Source of the DNA: Methanobacteriota archaeon
GTDB taxonomy: Archaea; Thermoplasmatota; Poseidoniia; Poseidoniales; Thalassarchaeaceae
Assembly: GCA_019654055.1 (NCBI GenBank)
Contig: BPDA01000008.1
Location: 1-49,881, forward strand
DNA length: 49,881 nt
Direction: 5' to 3'
The notes under the pieces are model-generated. The model saw only the letters and a program-made list of their open reading frames with translations, was not told where the DNA came from and made no database searches. Positions 34,756 through 43,120 of this stretch are shown here, one piece after another; positions within the stretch are counted from its first letter, which is position 1, and each line of letters starts with the position of its first letter. The translations under genes and the position numbers were made by a program.

Positions 34756-36510
34756 CTATTCTTCGACGCCAAACTGCTCCAGCCCAGTCTGCCCCTTGGC
34801 TCTGAATGTCTCTGGGGGAAGAGCGGAAGGGCTACTGTTCTCCGTGGCCTCGCTGTCGTCAGACTCGTTGATTTCCACCCTGTGCATCTCCCGCTGTTCG
34901 GAAACGAACTCCGATGCTCGGACAGAACTCCCCTCGGAGAACACCTCGAATCTGCCTAGGTTCGAGAGGTCCCTGTGATGGCTGCGAGGCAGTTTCCTGC
35001 TGACCCTGTGCACGGCCCGCTGCATGAACCCCTCACGCCTCTCGGCGGATGCCCTAGCACCCTCGTCCCGGGTGCCCTCCGCAATCAGGACGACGACCTC
35101 ACCCTCCCTGTGCCTACCCGTACGCCCCCGCCTCTGTATGGTTCGTATCTCGCTGGACACCGGCTCATAGAATACGACCAGATCGGCACTGGGGATGTCC
35201 AGACCCTCCTCCCCGACGGAGGTCGCTACCAAGACGTTGGCCCCACCAGACCTGAACTCGTCGAGCCTAGCGATCTGTTGCTTGGGGGTAAGTCCACCAC
35301 TGCCATCTCGGCTGGACTGCCCAATGAATTGAATCGGACGAATCCCCTCCAGCTCACTGAGGGACTCATCGACGGCGGCGACGGTGTCTCTGAACGTGGC
35401 GAACACGATGACGCGCGAGCCGGAGTCTCTGCGAAACCTCTCCGAGACCAGCCTGCGCACAGCGCCCACTTTGCTGTGAACCTCTTCCATCTCCGACAGA
35501 CTCACTCGAAGGCTAGACACCCTCCTGTCCCTCAGGAAGTCACGCGTCGACTTGTTCTGGGACTGCTCGCTTCTGGAGAGGCGCTCGAGGAACTCCCTTG
35601 AGGCGGCGACGCCTTGGCAAAGCAGGTGGTTAATCAGATGATGCAAGCGCATCGCCGTGGCTATCCTCGATACCGACTGGTAGGCGCTGGATTCGCCCCG
35701 AGATATCGCTTGCTGGGCCCGTTCCATCGCATTGGAGAGGCCGGCGTGACCGATGGCGCCCGGCATCACGTATCTGCCGAGCCGTCTCTCGCGATCGACG
35801 ATCCCGCTCTGCCATATCACGAAGGGTTCCGCAAGTTCCCTGATCCGGTCCGGAACCTCGACCTTGATCTCCTGCACCTCCAGTCCAGCGAGGTGCTTGG
35901 CCACCATCGCATCGCCACCAGTCCTGATGTGGATTCTACCTATACCCAGATGATTGCAGACCTCCTCAACCTGATCGGTCCTCGATCCCGGACTCGCCGT
36001 GGTGGCTAGGACGAGGGGTTCGGAGGCCTGCGACAGATACAGGTCGCCGACCTGCGCCATTGCGTGGTCGCCCGTGGAGTGATGCGCCTCGTCAACCACC
36101 AGCAGGGCACAGCCAGAGAGGTCTAAGACTCCTCTAATGACATCGTTCCTGACAACCTGGGGCGTGGCTACCACGAGCCTAGAAGAGCCCCATAGATCAG
36201 CGCGCTTGGCCACTGGGTTCTGCCCCGTAATGGATATCGGGTTTACCGAAGCGGCGTCAGCCAGCACGGGCTCGATGCCACGCAGGTGCTGCTCTACCAG
36301 AGCGACAGTCGGAGCGACGACCAAGACCCACCCGTCGCTGCTTTCCAACCGGTCGGCTAACACCATCCAGGCCACCACTGTCTTACCAGCTGCGGTGGGT
36401 AGTACCAGCATCGTCGAGCCGGAGAGCGCCTCGTCCGCCGCCTCGAGCTGGTAGGCACGCGCCTCGATTACCCCCGGGGTGAGACTCGGATGGCTTATTC
36501 CGTACCGCAT
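34756..36510 (-). CDS. Hef/FANCM-type superfamily 2 helicase (no nuclease domain)
   Basis: This 584-residue helicase is related to archaeal Hef, Mph1 and FANCM, which remodel stalled replication forks. Motif I is LVLPTAAGKTVVA, motif II is VVDEAHH, motif III is ATTASPG, followed by the helical insertion typical of the Hef family (about residues 215-345). Motifs IV to VI are present: VIVFATFRDTV, VLVATSVGEEGLDIPSADLV and QRRGRTGR. Hef often carries a C-terminal XPF-like nuclease; here the protein ends about 80 residues after motif VI with a basic then acidic tail. The nuclease is therefore absent, as in the Thermoplasma-type arrangement where it is a separate gene. It diverges from the ribosomal block and converges on the HdrB-like gene. 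Confidence 0.88.
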   Translation of the reverse strand: MRYGISHPSLTPGVIEARAYQLEAADEALSGSTMLVLPTAAGKTVVAWMVLADRLESSDGWVLVVAPTVALVEQHLRGIEPVLADAASVNPISITGQNPVAKRADLWGSSRLVVATPQVVRNDVIRGVLDLSGCALLVVDEAHHSTGDHAMAQVGDLYLSQASEPLVLATTASPGSRTDQVEEVCNHLGIGRIHIRTGGDAMVAKHLAGLEVQEIKVEVPDRIRELAEPFVIWQSGIVDRERRLGRYVMPGAIGHAGLSNAMERAQQAISRGESSAYQSVSRIATAMRLHHLINHLLCQGVAASREFLERLSRSEQSQNKSTRDFLRDRRVSSLRVSLSEMEEVHSKVGAVRRLVSERFRRDSGSRVIVFATFRDTVAAVDESLSELEGIRPIQFIGQSSRDGSGGLTPKQQIARLDEFRSGGANVLVATSVGEEGLDIPSADLVVFYEPVSSEIRTIQRRGRTGRHREGEVVVLIAEGTRDEGARASAERREGFMQRAVHRVSRKLPRSHHRDLSNLGRFEVFSEGSSVRASEFVSEQREMHRVEINESDDSEATENSSPSALPPETFRAKGQTGLEQFGVEE

Positions 36511-36801
36511 GGGCCCACACCTTGGTAGTCAGGGTTCTAAATCGTTGCACAAGCCCGGGATTCCACTTACACCCCGTAGGGGTGGTGCGGCTCATACCCC
36601 GATTCGTTCAAATAGGGTATGTTTGTCGCAAGGCCGCTCACTACGTGAGGAACCAGACACCAATAGGCACTGCTGAAGCACCCTGCACGCCCCGACCGCA
36701 CTCGCGGCCCGGGTCCGGTGTCACGGTTCCTCCTTGACGCAGTGGGCCCGGCAGAGAGCCGCTTTGTGGCTCGATGCCGGCAAACGCCCGGAGGAAACGA
36801 T
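36511..36801. promoter_or_regulatory. Divergent intergenic region before the ribosomal block, with hairpin CACCCC/GGGGTG
   Basis: These 291 bases separate the helicase from rpl3. I see no gene and no tRNA fold on either strand. A perfect 6-bp inverted repeat with a GTA spacer lies at 36570-36584 (CACCCC, GGGGTG), and an imperfect dyad CTCAC-TAC-GTGAG near 36638. A TTCAAATAGGG stretch near 36606 is the most AT-rich candidate promoter for rpl3. A long leader would permit autoregulation by a ribosomal protein, but no mimic structure was recognised. Confidence 0.4.
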
Positions 36802-37878
36802 ATGGCAGACCGCAGCAAACCCCGCCGTGGTAGCATGGGCTATAGCCCTCGTAAGAGGGCGAACCGGCAGTTCAGCAGAATCAGCTCATGGCCTGAGTCA
36901 GACTCCTCTGAGATCAGAGTTCAGGGATTCGCTGGCTGGAAGGCCGGCATGACCCATGTCCTGATTCGCGACAATAATCCTCACTCTCCTTCGGCCCAGC
37001 AGGAGGTCCGCAAGGCCGTCACCGTCATCGAGGCCCCTCCGATGAGCGTGCTGGCCGTGCGCGGCTACCGCATGACTCCCTACGGGATGCAGACGGCAGG
37101 CGAGGCCTGGCACGACTCCGACGGCGGCCCCGAGGGCCTTATGCCACGCTTGGCCAACCAGAGCCGAGGCGAGCGCGACGCAGAGGAGGGCCGCAAGCCC
37201 TCCAAGCGCGCTGGCCGTATCCCAGCCAGAGGAAATGGCTCACCCGAGGAGGCCCTGAAGGCCCTGCGCGAGGCAGACCTCTGCGAGGTCCGCCTGATAG
37301 TCTCCACACAACCGGCCCTCGTCAAGAGCGTCTCCAGCAAGACCCCCGAGATAATGGAGGTTGCACTGGCTGGGGGCGACAACGCCGCCAAGTTGGACTG
37401 GGCCGAGGAGAAGATGGGTGGAACCATCACGCTGGATGATGTCTACCAGACCGGTCAGGAGATTGATGTTGCAGGCGTCACCAAGGGCAAGGGCTGGCAG
37501 GGCTCAATCAAGAGGTGGGGTATCAAACTCCTCTCTCACAAGAACAGCAAGCGAAGGCGACAAGGTGGAAACATGGGTGACTTCGGAACCCGCTACGTCC
37601 GCAAGACCATCCGCCAGGCCGGCCAGGTCGGCTACCACAACCGAACCGAGCTGAACAAGCGCATACTGAGGATATCCGACCCGGGAGAGTCCGACATCAC
37701 CCCCGCTGGCGGCTTCCTCAACTACGGCGAGGTGACCAATCCATACATGCTAATCCAGGGCAGTCTGCCCGGCCCCTCCAAGCGGATGCTGAGGTTCCGG
37801 GACGCCATTCGCCCTAGGGCGGCCAAGCCCGAGGTCGACATCACCTACGTGAGCACCTCGAGCAAGCAGGGAGCGTGA
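36802..37878 (+). CDS. rpl3: 50S ribosomal protein L3
   Basis: This is universal ribosomal protein L3 of the large subunit, archaeal form (358 residues). Hallmarks are GFAGWKAGMTHVLI near the N-terminus, GVTKGKGWQGSIKRWG with the conserved finger that approaches the peptidyl-transferase centre, and a C-terminal YLMIQGSLPGP-like stretch (PYMLIQGSLPGPSKRMLRFR). I place the start at ATG 36802 because CGGAGG lies nine bases upstream and the protein then begins ADRSKPRRGSMGYSPRKRA, as in other archaea. The frame is open back to 36718. It is the first gene of the ribosomal block. Confidence 0.97.
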   Translation: MADRSKPRRGSMGYSPRKRANRQFSRISSWPESDSSEIRVQGFAGWKAGMTHVLIRDNNPHSPSAQQEVRKAVTVIEAPPMSVLAVRGYRMTPYGMQTAGEAWHDSDGGPEGLMPRLANQSRGERDAEEGRKPSKRAGRIPARGNGSPEEALKALREADLCEVRLIVSTQPALVKSVSSKTPEIMEVALAGGDNAAKLDWAEEKMGGTITLDDVYQTGQEIDVAGVTKGKGWQGSIKRWGIKLLSHKNSKRRRQGGNMGDFGTRYVRKTIRQAGQVGYHNRTELNKRILRISDPGESDITPAGGFLNYGEVTNPYMLIQGSLPGPSKRMLRFRDAIRPRAAKPEVDITYVSTSSKQGA

Positions 37879-37882
37879 TACC

Positions 37883-38761
37883 ATGAAGACGAAGGCGTAC
37901 AATCTGGTTAATTCGGTAGAGCAGGAAGAGCTCGACGCCGGGCTTCTCGCGGAGTACTACTTCGTCGAGGCGAACGACGGCAAGAGTATCACCCTACCAG
38001 CAGCATTCTCCTCCGATGTCCGCGAGGACGTAATCCGCTCAGCCGTGCTGGCTTCCCGGGCCAATCGCAGACAGCCCTACGGTCACCGCGAGCACGATGG
38101 CAAGAGGGCCCCTCAGCCCGGCATGAAGCACTCCGTCGAGTGGTGGGGCAAGGGGCGTGGTGTGTCGAGAATCATGCGTAAGACCGGCCAGCGCACAGGC
38201 GCCCAGAACCCGCACACCCGCGGCGGTCGCAGGGCGCACGGCCCACTGGTCGCCAAGGACTGGTCACAGAAGGCCAACTCGAAGCAACGACGCATGGCCC
38301 GCGACTCCGCCATCGCGGCAACCGCTGACGCCGGGACCGTGGCCGCGCGCGGCCACCGATTCGAAGACGGCGTACGCTTCCCCATCATCGTCGACGGCTA
38401 CATGGAGTCGCGCGACGACTCGGAGGAGAAGTACGACATCGAGTCCCTCCCTCTACAATACTCCACTCGCAAGTTCCTCGCCATGATGGAGGGACTCGGC
38501 CTGGGTGCCGACCTAGAGAGGGCCAAGAGCGGCAGGAACATCCGCGCGGGCAAGGGTAAGATGCGCGGCCGCCGCTACAGGACTCCCAAGAGCATCCTTC
38601 TCGTCGTATCCAACAAGGACGGCCTCCACAAGGCCGCAAGAAACGTCCCCGGCGTAGACGTGGTCGCCACTAGGGACCTGTCCGCCGAGGACCTCGCCCC
38701 CGGTGGTGACGCCGGCCGCCTGACGGTGTGGACCAAGGCCTCGATAGAGGAGCTGGAGTGA
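37883..38761 (+). CDS. rpl4: 50S ribosomal protein L4
   Basis: This is archaeal L4 (L4e type), 292 residues. It stabilises the large subunit and lines the exit tunnel with its extended loop, here VEWWGKGRGVSRIM to TRGGRRAHGPLV. The globular half ends in LVVSNKDGLHKAARNVPGVD and LTVWTKASIEELE, the expected C-terminus. It lies four bases after rpl3. It is somewhat longer than the usual 250-260 residues, because of an acidic N-terminal part and an insertion around residues 165-180. Confidence 0.96.
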   Translation: MKTKAYNLVNSVEQEELDAGLLAEYYFVEANDGKSITLPAAFSSDVREDVIRSAVLASRANRRQPYGHREHDGKRAPQPGMKHSVEWWGKGRGVSRIMRKTGQRTGAQNPHTRGGRRAHGPLVAKDWSQKANSKQRRMARDSAIAATADAGTVAARGHRFEDGVRFPIIVDGYMESRDDSEEKYDIESLPLQYSTRKFLAMMEGLGLGADLERAKSGRNIRAGKGKMRGRRYRTPKSILLVVSNKDGLHKAARNVPGVDVVATRDLSAEDLAPGGDAGRLTVWTKASIEELE

Positions 38762-38766
38762 TTTCG

Positions 38767-39057
38767 ATGACCGATCCGTATGACATAATCATCATGCCTT
38801 GGATCACCGAGAAGACTCTCGAGGCGCGCCGTGTCGCAGACGAGGACGGAGGCTATAGAGAGAACAACAACCGTATCGAGTTCATCGTCCGGAAGGAAGC
38901 GACGAAGCCGCAGATTCGAGAAGCTGTCGAGCAGATGTTCGACGTCAAGGTGGACAAGGTGAACACCAGATTCACAATCACAGGCAAGCACGCCAGCGTG
39001 CGCCTTGCCGAGGGTTACGATGCAGAGGAGGCCGCGCTCAAGCTGGGCGCGTTCTGA
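38767..39057 (+). CDS. rpl23: 50S ribosomal protein L23
   Basis: This is archaeal L23, 96 residues, which sits at the tunnel exit and contacts secretion factors. Conserved parts are IIMPWITEKTLEA at the N-terminus, EFIVRKEATKPQIREAVEQM and VDKVNTRFTITGKH. The start ATG 38767 gives the normal N-terminus TDPYDIIIMP; GTG 38758, overlapping the rpl4 stop, is possible and would add three residues. The sequence following its stop is GATGAGGTGAGAG, the ribosome site of rpl2. Confidence 0.95.
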   Translation: MTDPYDIIIMPWITEKTLEARRVADEDGGYRENNNRIEFIVRKEATKPQIREAVEQMFDVKVDKVNTRFTITGKHASVRLAEGYDAEEAALKLGAF

Positions 39058-39069
39058 TGAGGTGAGAGT

Positions 39070-39795
39070 ATGGGCAAGCGCACACGTTCACAACGCCGCG
39101 GATCAAGCCCCAAGAACAAGGTCTCGAGCCACCGATTCCCGGCCTCGAACAGGATTCCTCGGGTATACGACCAGATCGGCGTGGTGGTCGACCTCGTGCA
39201 CAGCCCAGCCCACACAGCCCCATTGGCAAAAATCAAGTTCGACGACGGCAGCATCGAACACATCGCCGCGCCCGAGGGCATATCGATAGGCCAGAGCCTG
39301 TCATTCGGCGACAACGTATCCCTTAGTCCGGGCAACGTAACTAGTCTCTCCGAGATCCCCGAGGGGACTCCGATCTGCAACGTCGAGGCGCGTCCCGGTG
39401 ACGGCGGCAAGTTCGCCCGCTCCGGTGGGAATTCCGCGGTTCTGGAGGCTAGGATGGATGACAGGGCCCGCGTCCGCCTACCGAGCGGCCGCATCAAGGA
39501 TCTGCCGGCGAACTGCCGAGCTACCATCGGCGTCCTATCCGGCCACGGACGTACCGAGAAGCCCTTGATGAAGGCCGGCGCAGCTCACTACCGGGCCAAG
39601 GCCCGTGGCAAGTTATACCCGACTGTCAGCGGCGTGGCGATGAACCCGGTCGATCACCCGCATGGTGGAGGCAACCACCAGGCCGTACACGGCCCGAGTT
39701 CGGTGAGCCGCAACGCGCCGCCGGGCAAGAAGGTCGGCAACATCGCGCCGCGTCGGACCGGACGTGGAAGGGTGAGGGAGCAGGAGACTGAATAG
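39070..39795 (+). CDS. rpl2: 50S ribosomal protein L2
   Basis: This is archaeal L2, 241 residues and of normal length, required for subunit association and close to the peptidyl-transferase centre. The invariant segment GVAMNPVDHPHGGGNHQ with the functionally important histidine is present. So are the N-terminal GKRTRSQRRGSS and the C-terminal APRRTGRGR. The ribosome site GAGGTGA is six bases upstream, matching the 16S 3' end. The next gene starts one base after its stop. Confidence 0.97.
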   Translation: MGKRTRSQRRGSSPKNKVSSHRFPASNRIPRVYDQIGVVVDLVHSPAHTAPLAKIKFDDGSIEHIAAPEGISIGQSLSFGDNVSLSPGNVTSLSEIPEGTPICNVEARPGDGGKFARSGGNSAVLEARMDDRARVRLPSGRIKDLPANCRATIGVLSGHGRTEKPLMKAGAAHYRAKARGKLYPTVSGVAMNPVDHPHGGGNHQAVHGPSSVSRNAPPGKKVGNIAPRRTGRGRVREQETE

Positions 39796-39796
39796 G

Positions 39797-40297
39797 ATGG
39801 CTCGCCGCAGGTCGAAGAAGGTGTTCCGCTCGCCCAAGCTGGCGAGGCGCCAGGCTCGCAAGCGACGCTCGAGGATATCCGAGCGCCGCAAGAAGGAGTT
39901 CATGTGGCGCGGCTACACGATGGAACAGCTTCTCGAGCTACCACTGTATCCACCCGAGGATGACATCGAGGCACCCTGCATAGCCACCCTGATGCCCTCT
40001 CGGGCCAAGCGCTCGCTGTCACGCGGCCTGAGCCTCGAGTGCTACAAGCTCCTAGAGCGTATCCGCTCCAACGATGGCAAGATCGTCAAGACCCACTGCC
40101 GCGGCATGTACATCCTGCCCGAGATGGTCGGGACGACCGTCGGAATCCACAACGGCAAGGACTTCGTCAGAGTCGAGATTGTGCCGGAGATGATTGGCCA
40201 CGCGCTGGGCGAGTTCGCCCACACGCGCAAGTCGGTCACGCACACCGGCCCGGGCGTCGGAGCGACCCGTTCGTCACAGCACGTGGCACTGAAGTGA
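39797..40297 (+). CDS. rps19: 30S ribosomal protein S19
   Basis: This is archaeal S19 (S15e type), which binds the head of the small subunit near the A-site tRNA. It has 166 residues: a basic N-terminal extension of about 35 residues (RRRSKKVFRSPKLARRQARK), then the standard WRGYTMEQLLELPL, PSRAKRSLSRGLS and the core HNGKDFVRVEIVPEMIGHAL with GEFAHTRKSVTH. The N-terminal arginine/lysine tail is longer than in most archaea and probably contacts rRNA. Confidence 0.95.
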   Translation: MARRRSKKVFRSPKLARRQARKRRSRISERRKKEFMWRGYTMEQLLELPLYPPEDDIEAPCIATLMPSRAKRSLSRGLSLECYKLLERIRSNDGKIVKTHCRGMYILPEMVGTTVGIHNGKDFVRVEIVPEMIGHALGEFAHTRKSVTHTGPGVGATRSSQHVALK

Positions 40298-40307
40298 GGT
40301 AAGGAGA

Positions 40308-40832
40308 ATGAGCAGGAGAGCAGGCAAGCCACAGTCCGGTTACACCCAGTTGCTGGAAGGCTCAAACCTCGTCACTGCCAGAGCGGTCAATGTCGACTGC
40401 CACCACAAGCACTGCTACCACATAGCCAAAGCGATTCGCGGGATGAACGCCGCTGAAGCAGTCGGTTACCTCGAGGACGTCATCGCCAAGAAGCGCGCCA
40501 TCCCATACACCCGCCGTTCCCGCAGGGGTCGCGGCGGCAACACCATGGCGGGCCACCGCAAGGGCAAGATGGGCCCTGGCAAGTACCCGAACAAGGCCTC
40601 AAAGGAATTCATCAAACTAATCAACAGCGCCATGGAAAACGCACGCCAGCGCTTCGACACCATCGACGCCGAGGACATGACAATCACGCACGTCGCCGCG
40701 CACCGCGGACAGGTCGCCACAAACTGGCGCCCGCGGGCCATGGGTCGTGCCACGCCCAGCAACCACTACCAAGTCAATCTCGAAATCTTCCTCGAGCACT
40801 TCGGTGTTGGAGAGGGAGAGGACGTATTCTGA
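40308..40832 (+). CDS. rpl22: 50S ribosomal protein L22
   Basis: This is archaeal L22 (L17e type), 174 residues. Its long hairpin lines the exit tunnel. Recognisable stretches are AVNVDCHHKHCYHIAKAIRG, the loop RSRRGRGGNTMAGHRKGKMG, YPNKASKEFIKLINSAMENA, and the C-terminal ITHVAAHRGQV with WRPRAMGRATP. The start lies ten bases after rps19, preceded by GAGGTAAGGAG. Three histidines and cysteines near residues 31-37 are noticeable but have no recognised metal motif. Confidence 0.95.
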   Translation: MSRRAGKPQSGYTQLLEGSNLVTARAVNVDCHHKHCYHIAKAIRGMNAAEAVGYLEDVIAKKRAIPYTRRSRRGRGGNTMAGHRKGKMGPGKYPNKASKEFIKLINSAMENARQRFDTIDAEDMTITHVAAHRGQVATNWRPRAMGRATPSNHYQVNLEIFLEHFGVGEGEDVF

Positions 40833-40841
40833 GGTGATATT

Positions 40842-41615
40842 ATGGCTGAGCAGCAGAGTACCATCAGGAAACTCATCGACCGCAATGTCGAGCGCCAGCT
40901 CGTCCGCGAGTTCCTGCTGAGGGAGACCGAGCGTGCCGGCTTCGGCGGTCTGACCTTCACCCGCACCCCGGAAGGCACCAAGATCAGCCTGTTGGCAGAA
41001 CAAGTCGGGAGGGTGATAGGTCGCCGGGGCAAGGTCATTCACGAGTTGGGCAACCGGCTCAAGAACGATTTCAATATTGACCGGCCACACCTCGACGTCG
41101 ACGAAATCACCGAGCCCCGTCTCAACGCCCAGATTATGGCCAGCCGTCTAGCCAGTTCGCTGGAGCGCGGCTGGTTCTTCCGCCGCGCCGGGCACGGCAC
41201 CGCGCAGCAGATAATGGACGCAGGCGCGCGAGGCTGCCTAGTCGTACTCAGTGGCAAGATTACAGGCGCCAGGCACCGGGTCGAGAAGTTCCAGCAGGGG
41301 CATATCAAGTTCTGCGGGGAGACCGCACTCGAGTTCATGGACACTGGATTCTCGACCGCAGTCAAGAAGTTGGGCACGATTGGCTGCACGGTCAAAATCA
41401 TGCGTCCGGACGCCAAGCTCCCGCACGAGATAGTAATCACCGAGCGTGTCGACTCGGGCCTGCCGCCGCTGGCAAAAATCGCAGTTATAGAGGCCTCCGA
41501 TGAGGAGGCTGAGCAGCTCGCCGTAGCGACCGAGGAGCCCGAGGGAGATGCCGAGGGCGTTGTCGACTCGGTCGTCGACATGATGGCCGGAATAGAACAG
41601 AAGGAGGAGGAGTGA
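40842..41615 (+). CDS. rps3: 30S ribosomal protein S3
   Basis: This is archaeal S3, 257 residues, on the small-subunit head at the mRNA entry. The KH RNA-binding motif is VIGRRGKVIHELGNRL. The C-terminal S3 domain follows with GARGCLVVLSGKITGARHR and DTGFSTAVKKLGTIGCTVKI. The last 45 residues are an acidic tail (EASDEEAEQLAVATEEPEGD), as often found in archaea of saline waters. GAGGTGATATT precedes the ATG. Its stop is directly followed by the rpl29 start. Confidence 0.96.
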   Translation: MAEQQSTIRKLIDRNVERQLVREFLLRETERAGFGGLTFTRTPEGTKISLLAEQVGRVIGRRGKVIHELGNRLKNDFNIDRPHLDVDEITEPRLNAQIMASRLASSLERGWFFRRAGHGTAQQIMDAGARGCLVVLSGKITGARHRVEKFQQGHIKFCGETALEFMDTGFSTAVKKLGTIGCTVKIMRPDAKLPHEIVITERVDSGLPPLAKIAVIEASDEEAEQLAVATEEPEGDAEGVVDSVVDMMAGIEQKEEE

Positions 41616-41819
41616 ATGACGCACGTGAGGCCGAGGGATATCGAGACGATGAGCCCAGAGCAGCGTCAGGACGCGCTCGAGGAGCTCCGCGAGGAGCTCC
41701 TGCAACTACGAGCCCAGCAGGCACTGGGTGGCTCGGCATCGAGCTCAGGAGAGTACAAGCAGACGCGCAGGAGCATTGCGAGGCTACTCACCAGCATCAA
41801 CAAGCAGGAGAGGGAGTAG
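41616..41819 (+). CDS. rpl29: 50S ribosomal protein L29
   Basis: This small helical-hairpin protein of the large subunit, near the tunnel exit, has 67 residues. The family pattern is visible: an N-terminal ADIR-like start (RPRDIETMSPEQR), the helix ALEELREELLQLRAQQALGG and the final ARLLTSINKQERE. The start ATG is adjacent to the rps3 stop, with GGAGGAG in the rps3 end serving as ribosome site. The position between S3 and the aIF1 gene is the archaeal norm. Confidence 0.94.
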   Translation: MTHVRPRDIETMSPEQRQDALEELREELLQLRAQQALGGSASSSGEYKQTRRSIARLLTSINKQERE

Positions 41820-41823
41820 GCAG

Positions 41824-42123
41824 ATGGCCGGGATATGCAACCTGTGTGGACTACCGGATGAACTGTGCATATGCCAAGAGATAGCGAAGGAACAGCAAAA
41901 GGCGACAATCTCAGTAGTAAGGAGGAGGTACGGGAAAATGGTAACCATCGTCGAGGGGATTGAGGACACCGCTATCGACCTAGGCCAACTCGCCAAGATT
42001 CTCAAGGGTGCCTGCGCCAGTGGCGGCACCGTCAAGGGACGGACCATCGAGCTACAGGGCGATCACAAGAAGAGGGCCGCGAAGGTGCTCGAGCAGAATG
42101 GCTATCAGGTGGAGGTGCGATAG
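41824..42123 (+). CDS. Translation initiation factor aIF1 (SUI1 family) with N-terminal zinc motif
   Basis: This is the archaeal homologue of eIF1/SUI1, which checks start-codon selection on the small subunit. The SUI1 core is YGKMVTIVEGIEDTAIDLGQ, LAKILKGACASGGTVKGRTI and ELQGDHKKRAAKVLEQNGYQ. The N-terminus carries CNLCGLPDELCIC, four cysteines that could bind zinc and that occur in many archaeal members. The start ATG 41824 follows GGGAGTAG; the frame is open upstream inside rpl29 but not meaningful. It has 99 residues. Location between rpl29 and rnp1 is the usual euryarchaeal order. Confidence 0.95.
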   Translation: MAGICNLCGLPDELCICQEIAKEQQKATISVVRRRYGKMVTIVEGIEDTAIDLGQLAKILKGACASGGTVKGRTIELQGDHKKRAAKVLEQNGYQVEVR

Positions 42124-42381
42124 ATGGGCGAAGTCATGCACCTGCCTTGGCTGTCGAGAACAATCACCGTAGTCGACTCACTAGACCCGACGCTGGTTGG
42201 TCTTAGCGGCACCGTCCTAGACGAGACCCGCAGGACCATTCGCGTTCTGACCGACAGCGGTCGCGTCAGACTGGCGAAGAACGTCATCAAGTTCACAATC
42301 GACTCAGGGGAGGTTATCGACGGCTCAGTCGTCACCCAGCGCCCCGAGGATCGGATAAACCGCAGGTACGGGAGGCGCTGA
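42124..42381 (+). CDS. rnp1: Ribonuclease P protein component 1 (Rnp1/Rpp29)
   Basis: This 85-residue protein component of archaeal RNase P removes 5' leaders from tRNA precursors together with the RNA subunit. The Sm-like barrel shows LDPTLVGLSGTVLDETRRTI, VLTDSGRVRLAKNVIKFTI and DGSVVTQRPEDRINRRYGRR. The start is adjacent to the aIF1 stop. It is well placed, since the same genome segment holds an intron-containing tRNA gene, but that is a coincidence of location rather than a link. Confidence 0.93.
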   Translation: MGEVMHLPWLSRTITVVDSLDPTLVGLSGTVLDETRRTIRVLTDSGRVRLAKNVIKFTIDSGEVIDGSVVTQRPEDRINRRYGRR

Positions 42382-42382
42382 G

Positions 42383-42715
42383 ATGAGGGACATAGGCATC
42401 GACGTAAGATCCCCCGAGGGAGAGTGGGACGGAAGTGACAACTGCCCGTTCTACGGCAGCCTCAGGGTGCGCGGCCAGATCATTGAGGGCACCGTGTCCT
42501 CGCACGGCATGACCGATTCGATAGTGGTCGAGAGGGAGACTACGCGCTACATGCAGAAGTACGAGCGCTACGAGAAGCGCACGCGTCGCTATGCCGCACA
42601 CCTCCCTTCGTGCATAGGCGGCGTCAGCCAGGGCGACAGAGTCCGCATCATGGAGTGCAGGCCGCTGTCGAAGACGGTGAAGTTCTGCGTCATAGAGAAG
42701 GAGGCCAAGCAATGA
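42383..42715 (+). CDS. rps17: 30S ribosomal protein S17
   Basis: This is archaeal S17 (S11e type), 110 residues and a primary 16S rRNA binder. Conserved parts are NCPFYGSLRVRGQIIEGTV, then VVERETTRYMQKYERYEKRT and the OB-fold end PSCIGGVSQGDRVRIMECRP with LSKTVKFCVIE. The start lies one base after rnp1; the stop overlaps the rpl14 start by four bases. Confidence 0.96.
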   Translation: MRDIGIDVRSPEGEWDGSDNCPFYGSLRVRGQIIEGTVSSHGMTDSIVVERETTRYMQKYERYEKRTRRYAAHLPSCIGGVSQGDRVRIMECRPLSKTVKFCVIEKEAKQ

Positions 42716-43110
42716 AGGGTATAGCCGGGCGCGTCACAGCCGGACTGCCGTCGCAGGCAAAGCTCGACTGCGTGGACAACACCGGTGCCAAGGTGGTGCA
42801 ACTAATCACCGTTCTAAACAAGGGAGGCGTAGCGCGGCGCTACCCCTCGGCTGGAGTGGGCGACATGATTCGCGTGACCGTGAATCGCGGGACGCCCGAG
42901 ACGCGCCGCCAGATATTCGACGCCGTCATTGTCCGACAGGCGCGTCCGTTCAGGCGCGTCGATGGGACATGGGTCCAATTCGAGGACAACGCTTGCGTAA
43001 TCACGAACAGGCGTGGAGAGGTGCAGGGCTCCGACATCAAGGGCCCTGTAAGTCGAGAGGCAGCGGAGCGGTGGCCGCGCATAGCCGCCACTGCCAAGCA
43101 GATAGTGTGA
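42712..43110 (+). CDS. rpl14: 50S ribosomal protein L14
   Basis: This is universal L14, 132 residues, at the subunit interface. The signature is LDCVDNTGAKVVQLI, then GDMIRVTVNRGTPETRRQIF and FEDNACVITNRRGEVQGSDI. The start ATG 42712 overlaps the rps17 stop (ATGA) and follows GGAGGCCAAG. The open frame extends upstream inside rps17, but only from 42712 is the sequence L14. Length and motifs are normal. Confidence 0.97.
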   Translation: MKGIAGRVTAGLPSQAKLDCVDNTGAKVVQLITVLNKGGVARRYPSAGVGDMIRVTVNRGTPETRRQIFDAVIVRQARPFRRVDGTWVQFEDNACVITNRRGEVQGSDIKGPVSREAAERWPRIAATAKQIV

Positions 43111-43120
43111 GGTGATGAGT

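Noticed and set aside
34975-35601. Plus-strand open frame of 208 codons opposite the helicase
   Set aside because: The minus strand carries all helicase motifs in order. The plus-strand product shows no recognisable domain and is rich in residues typical of antisense frames.
36511-36801. Possible tRNA or small RNA gene before rpl3
   Set aside because: No T-arm consensus or cloverleaf could be assembled on either strand; only short dyads are present.
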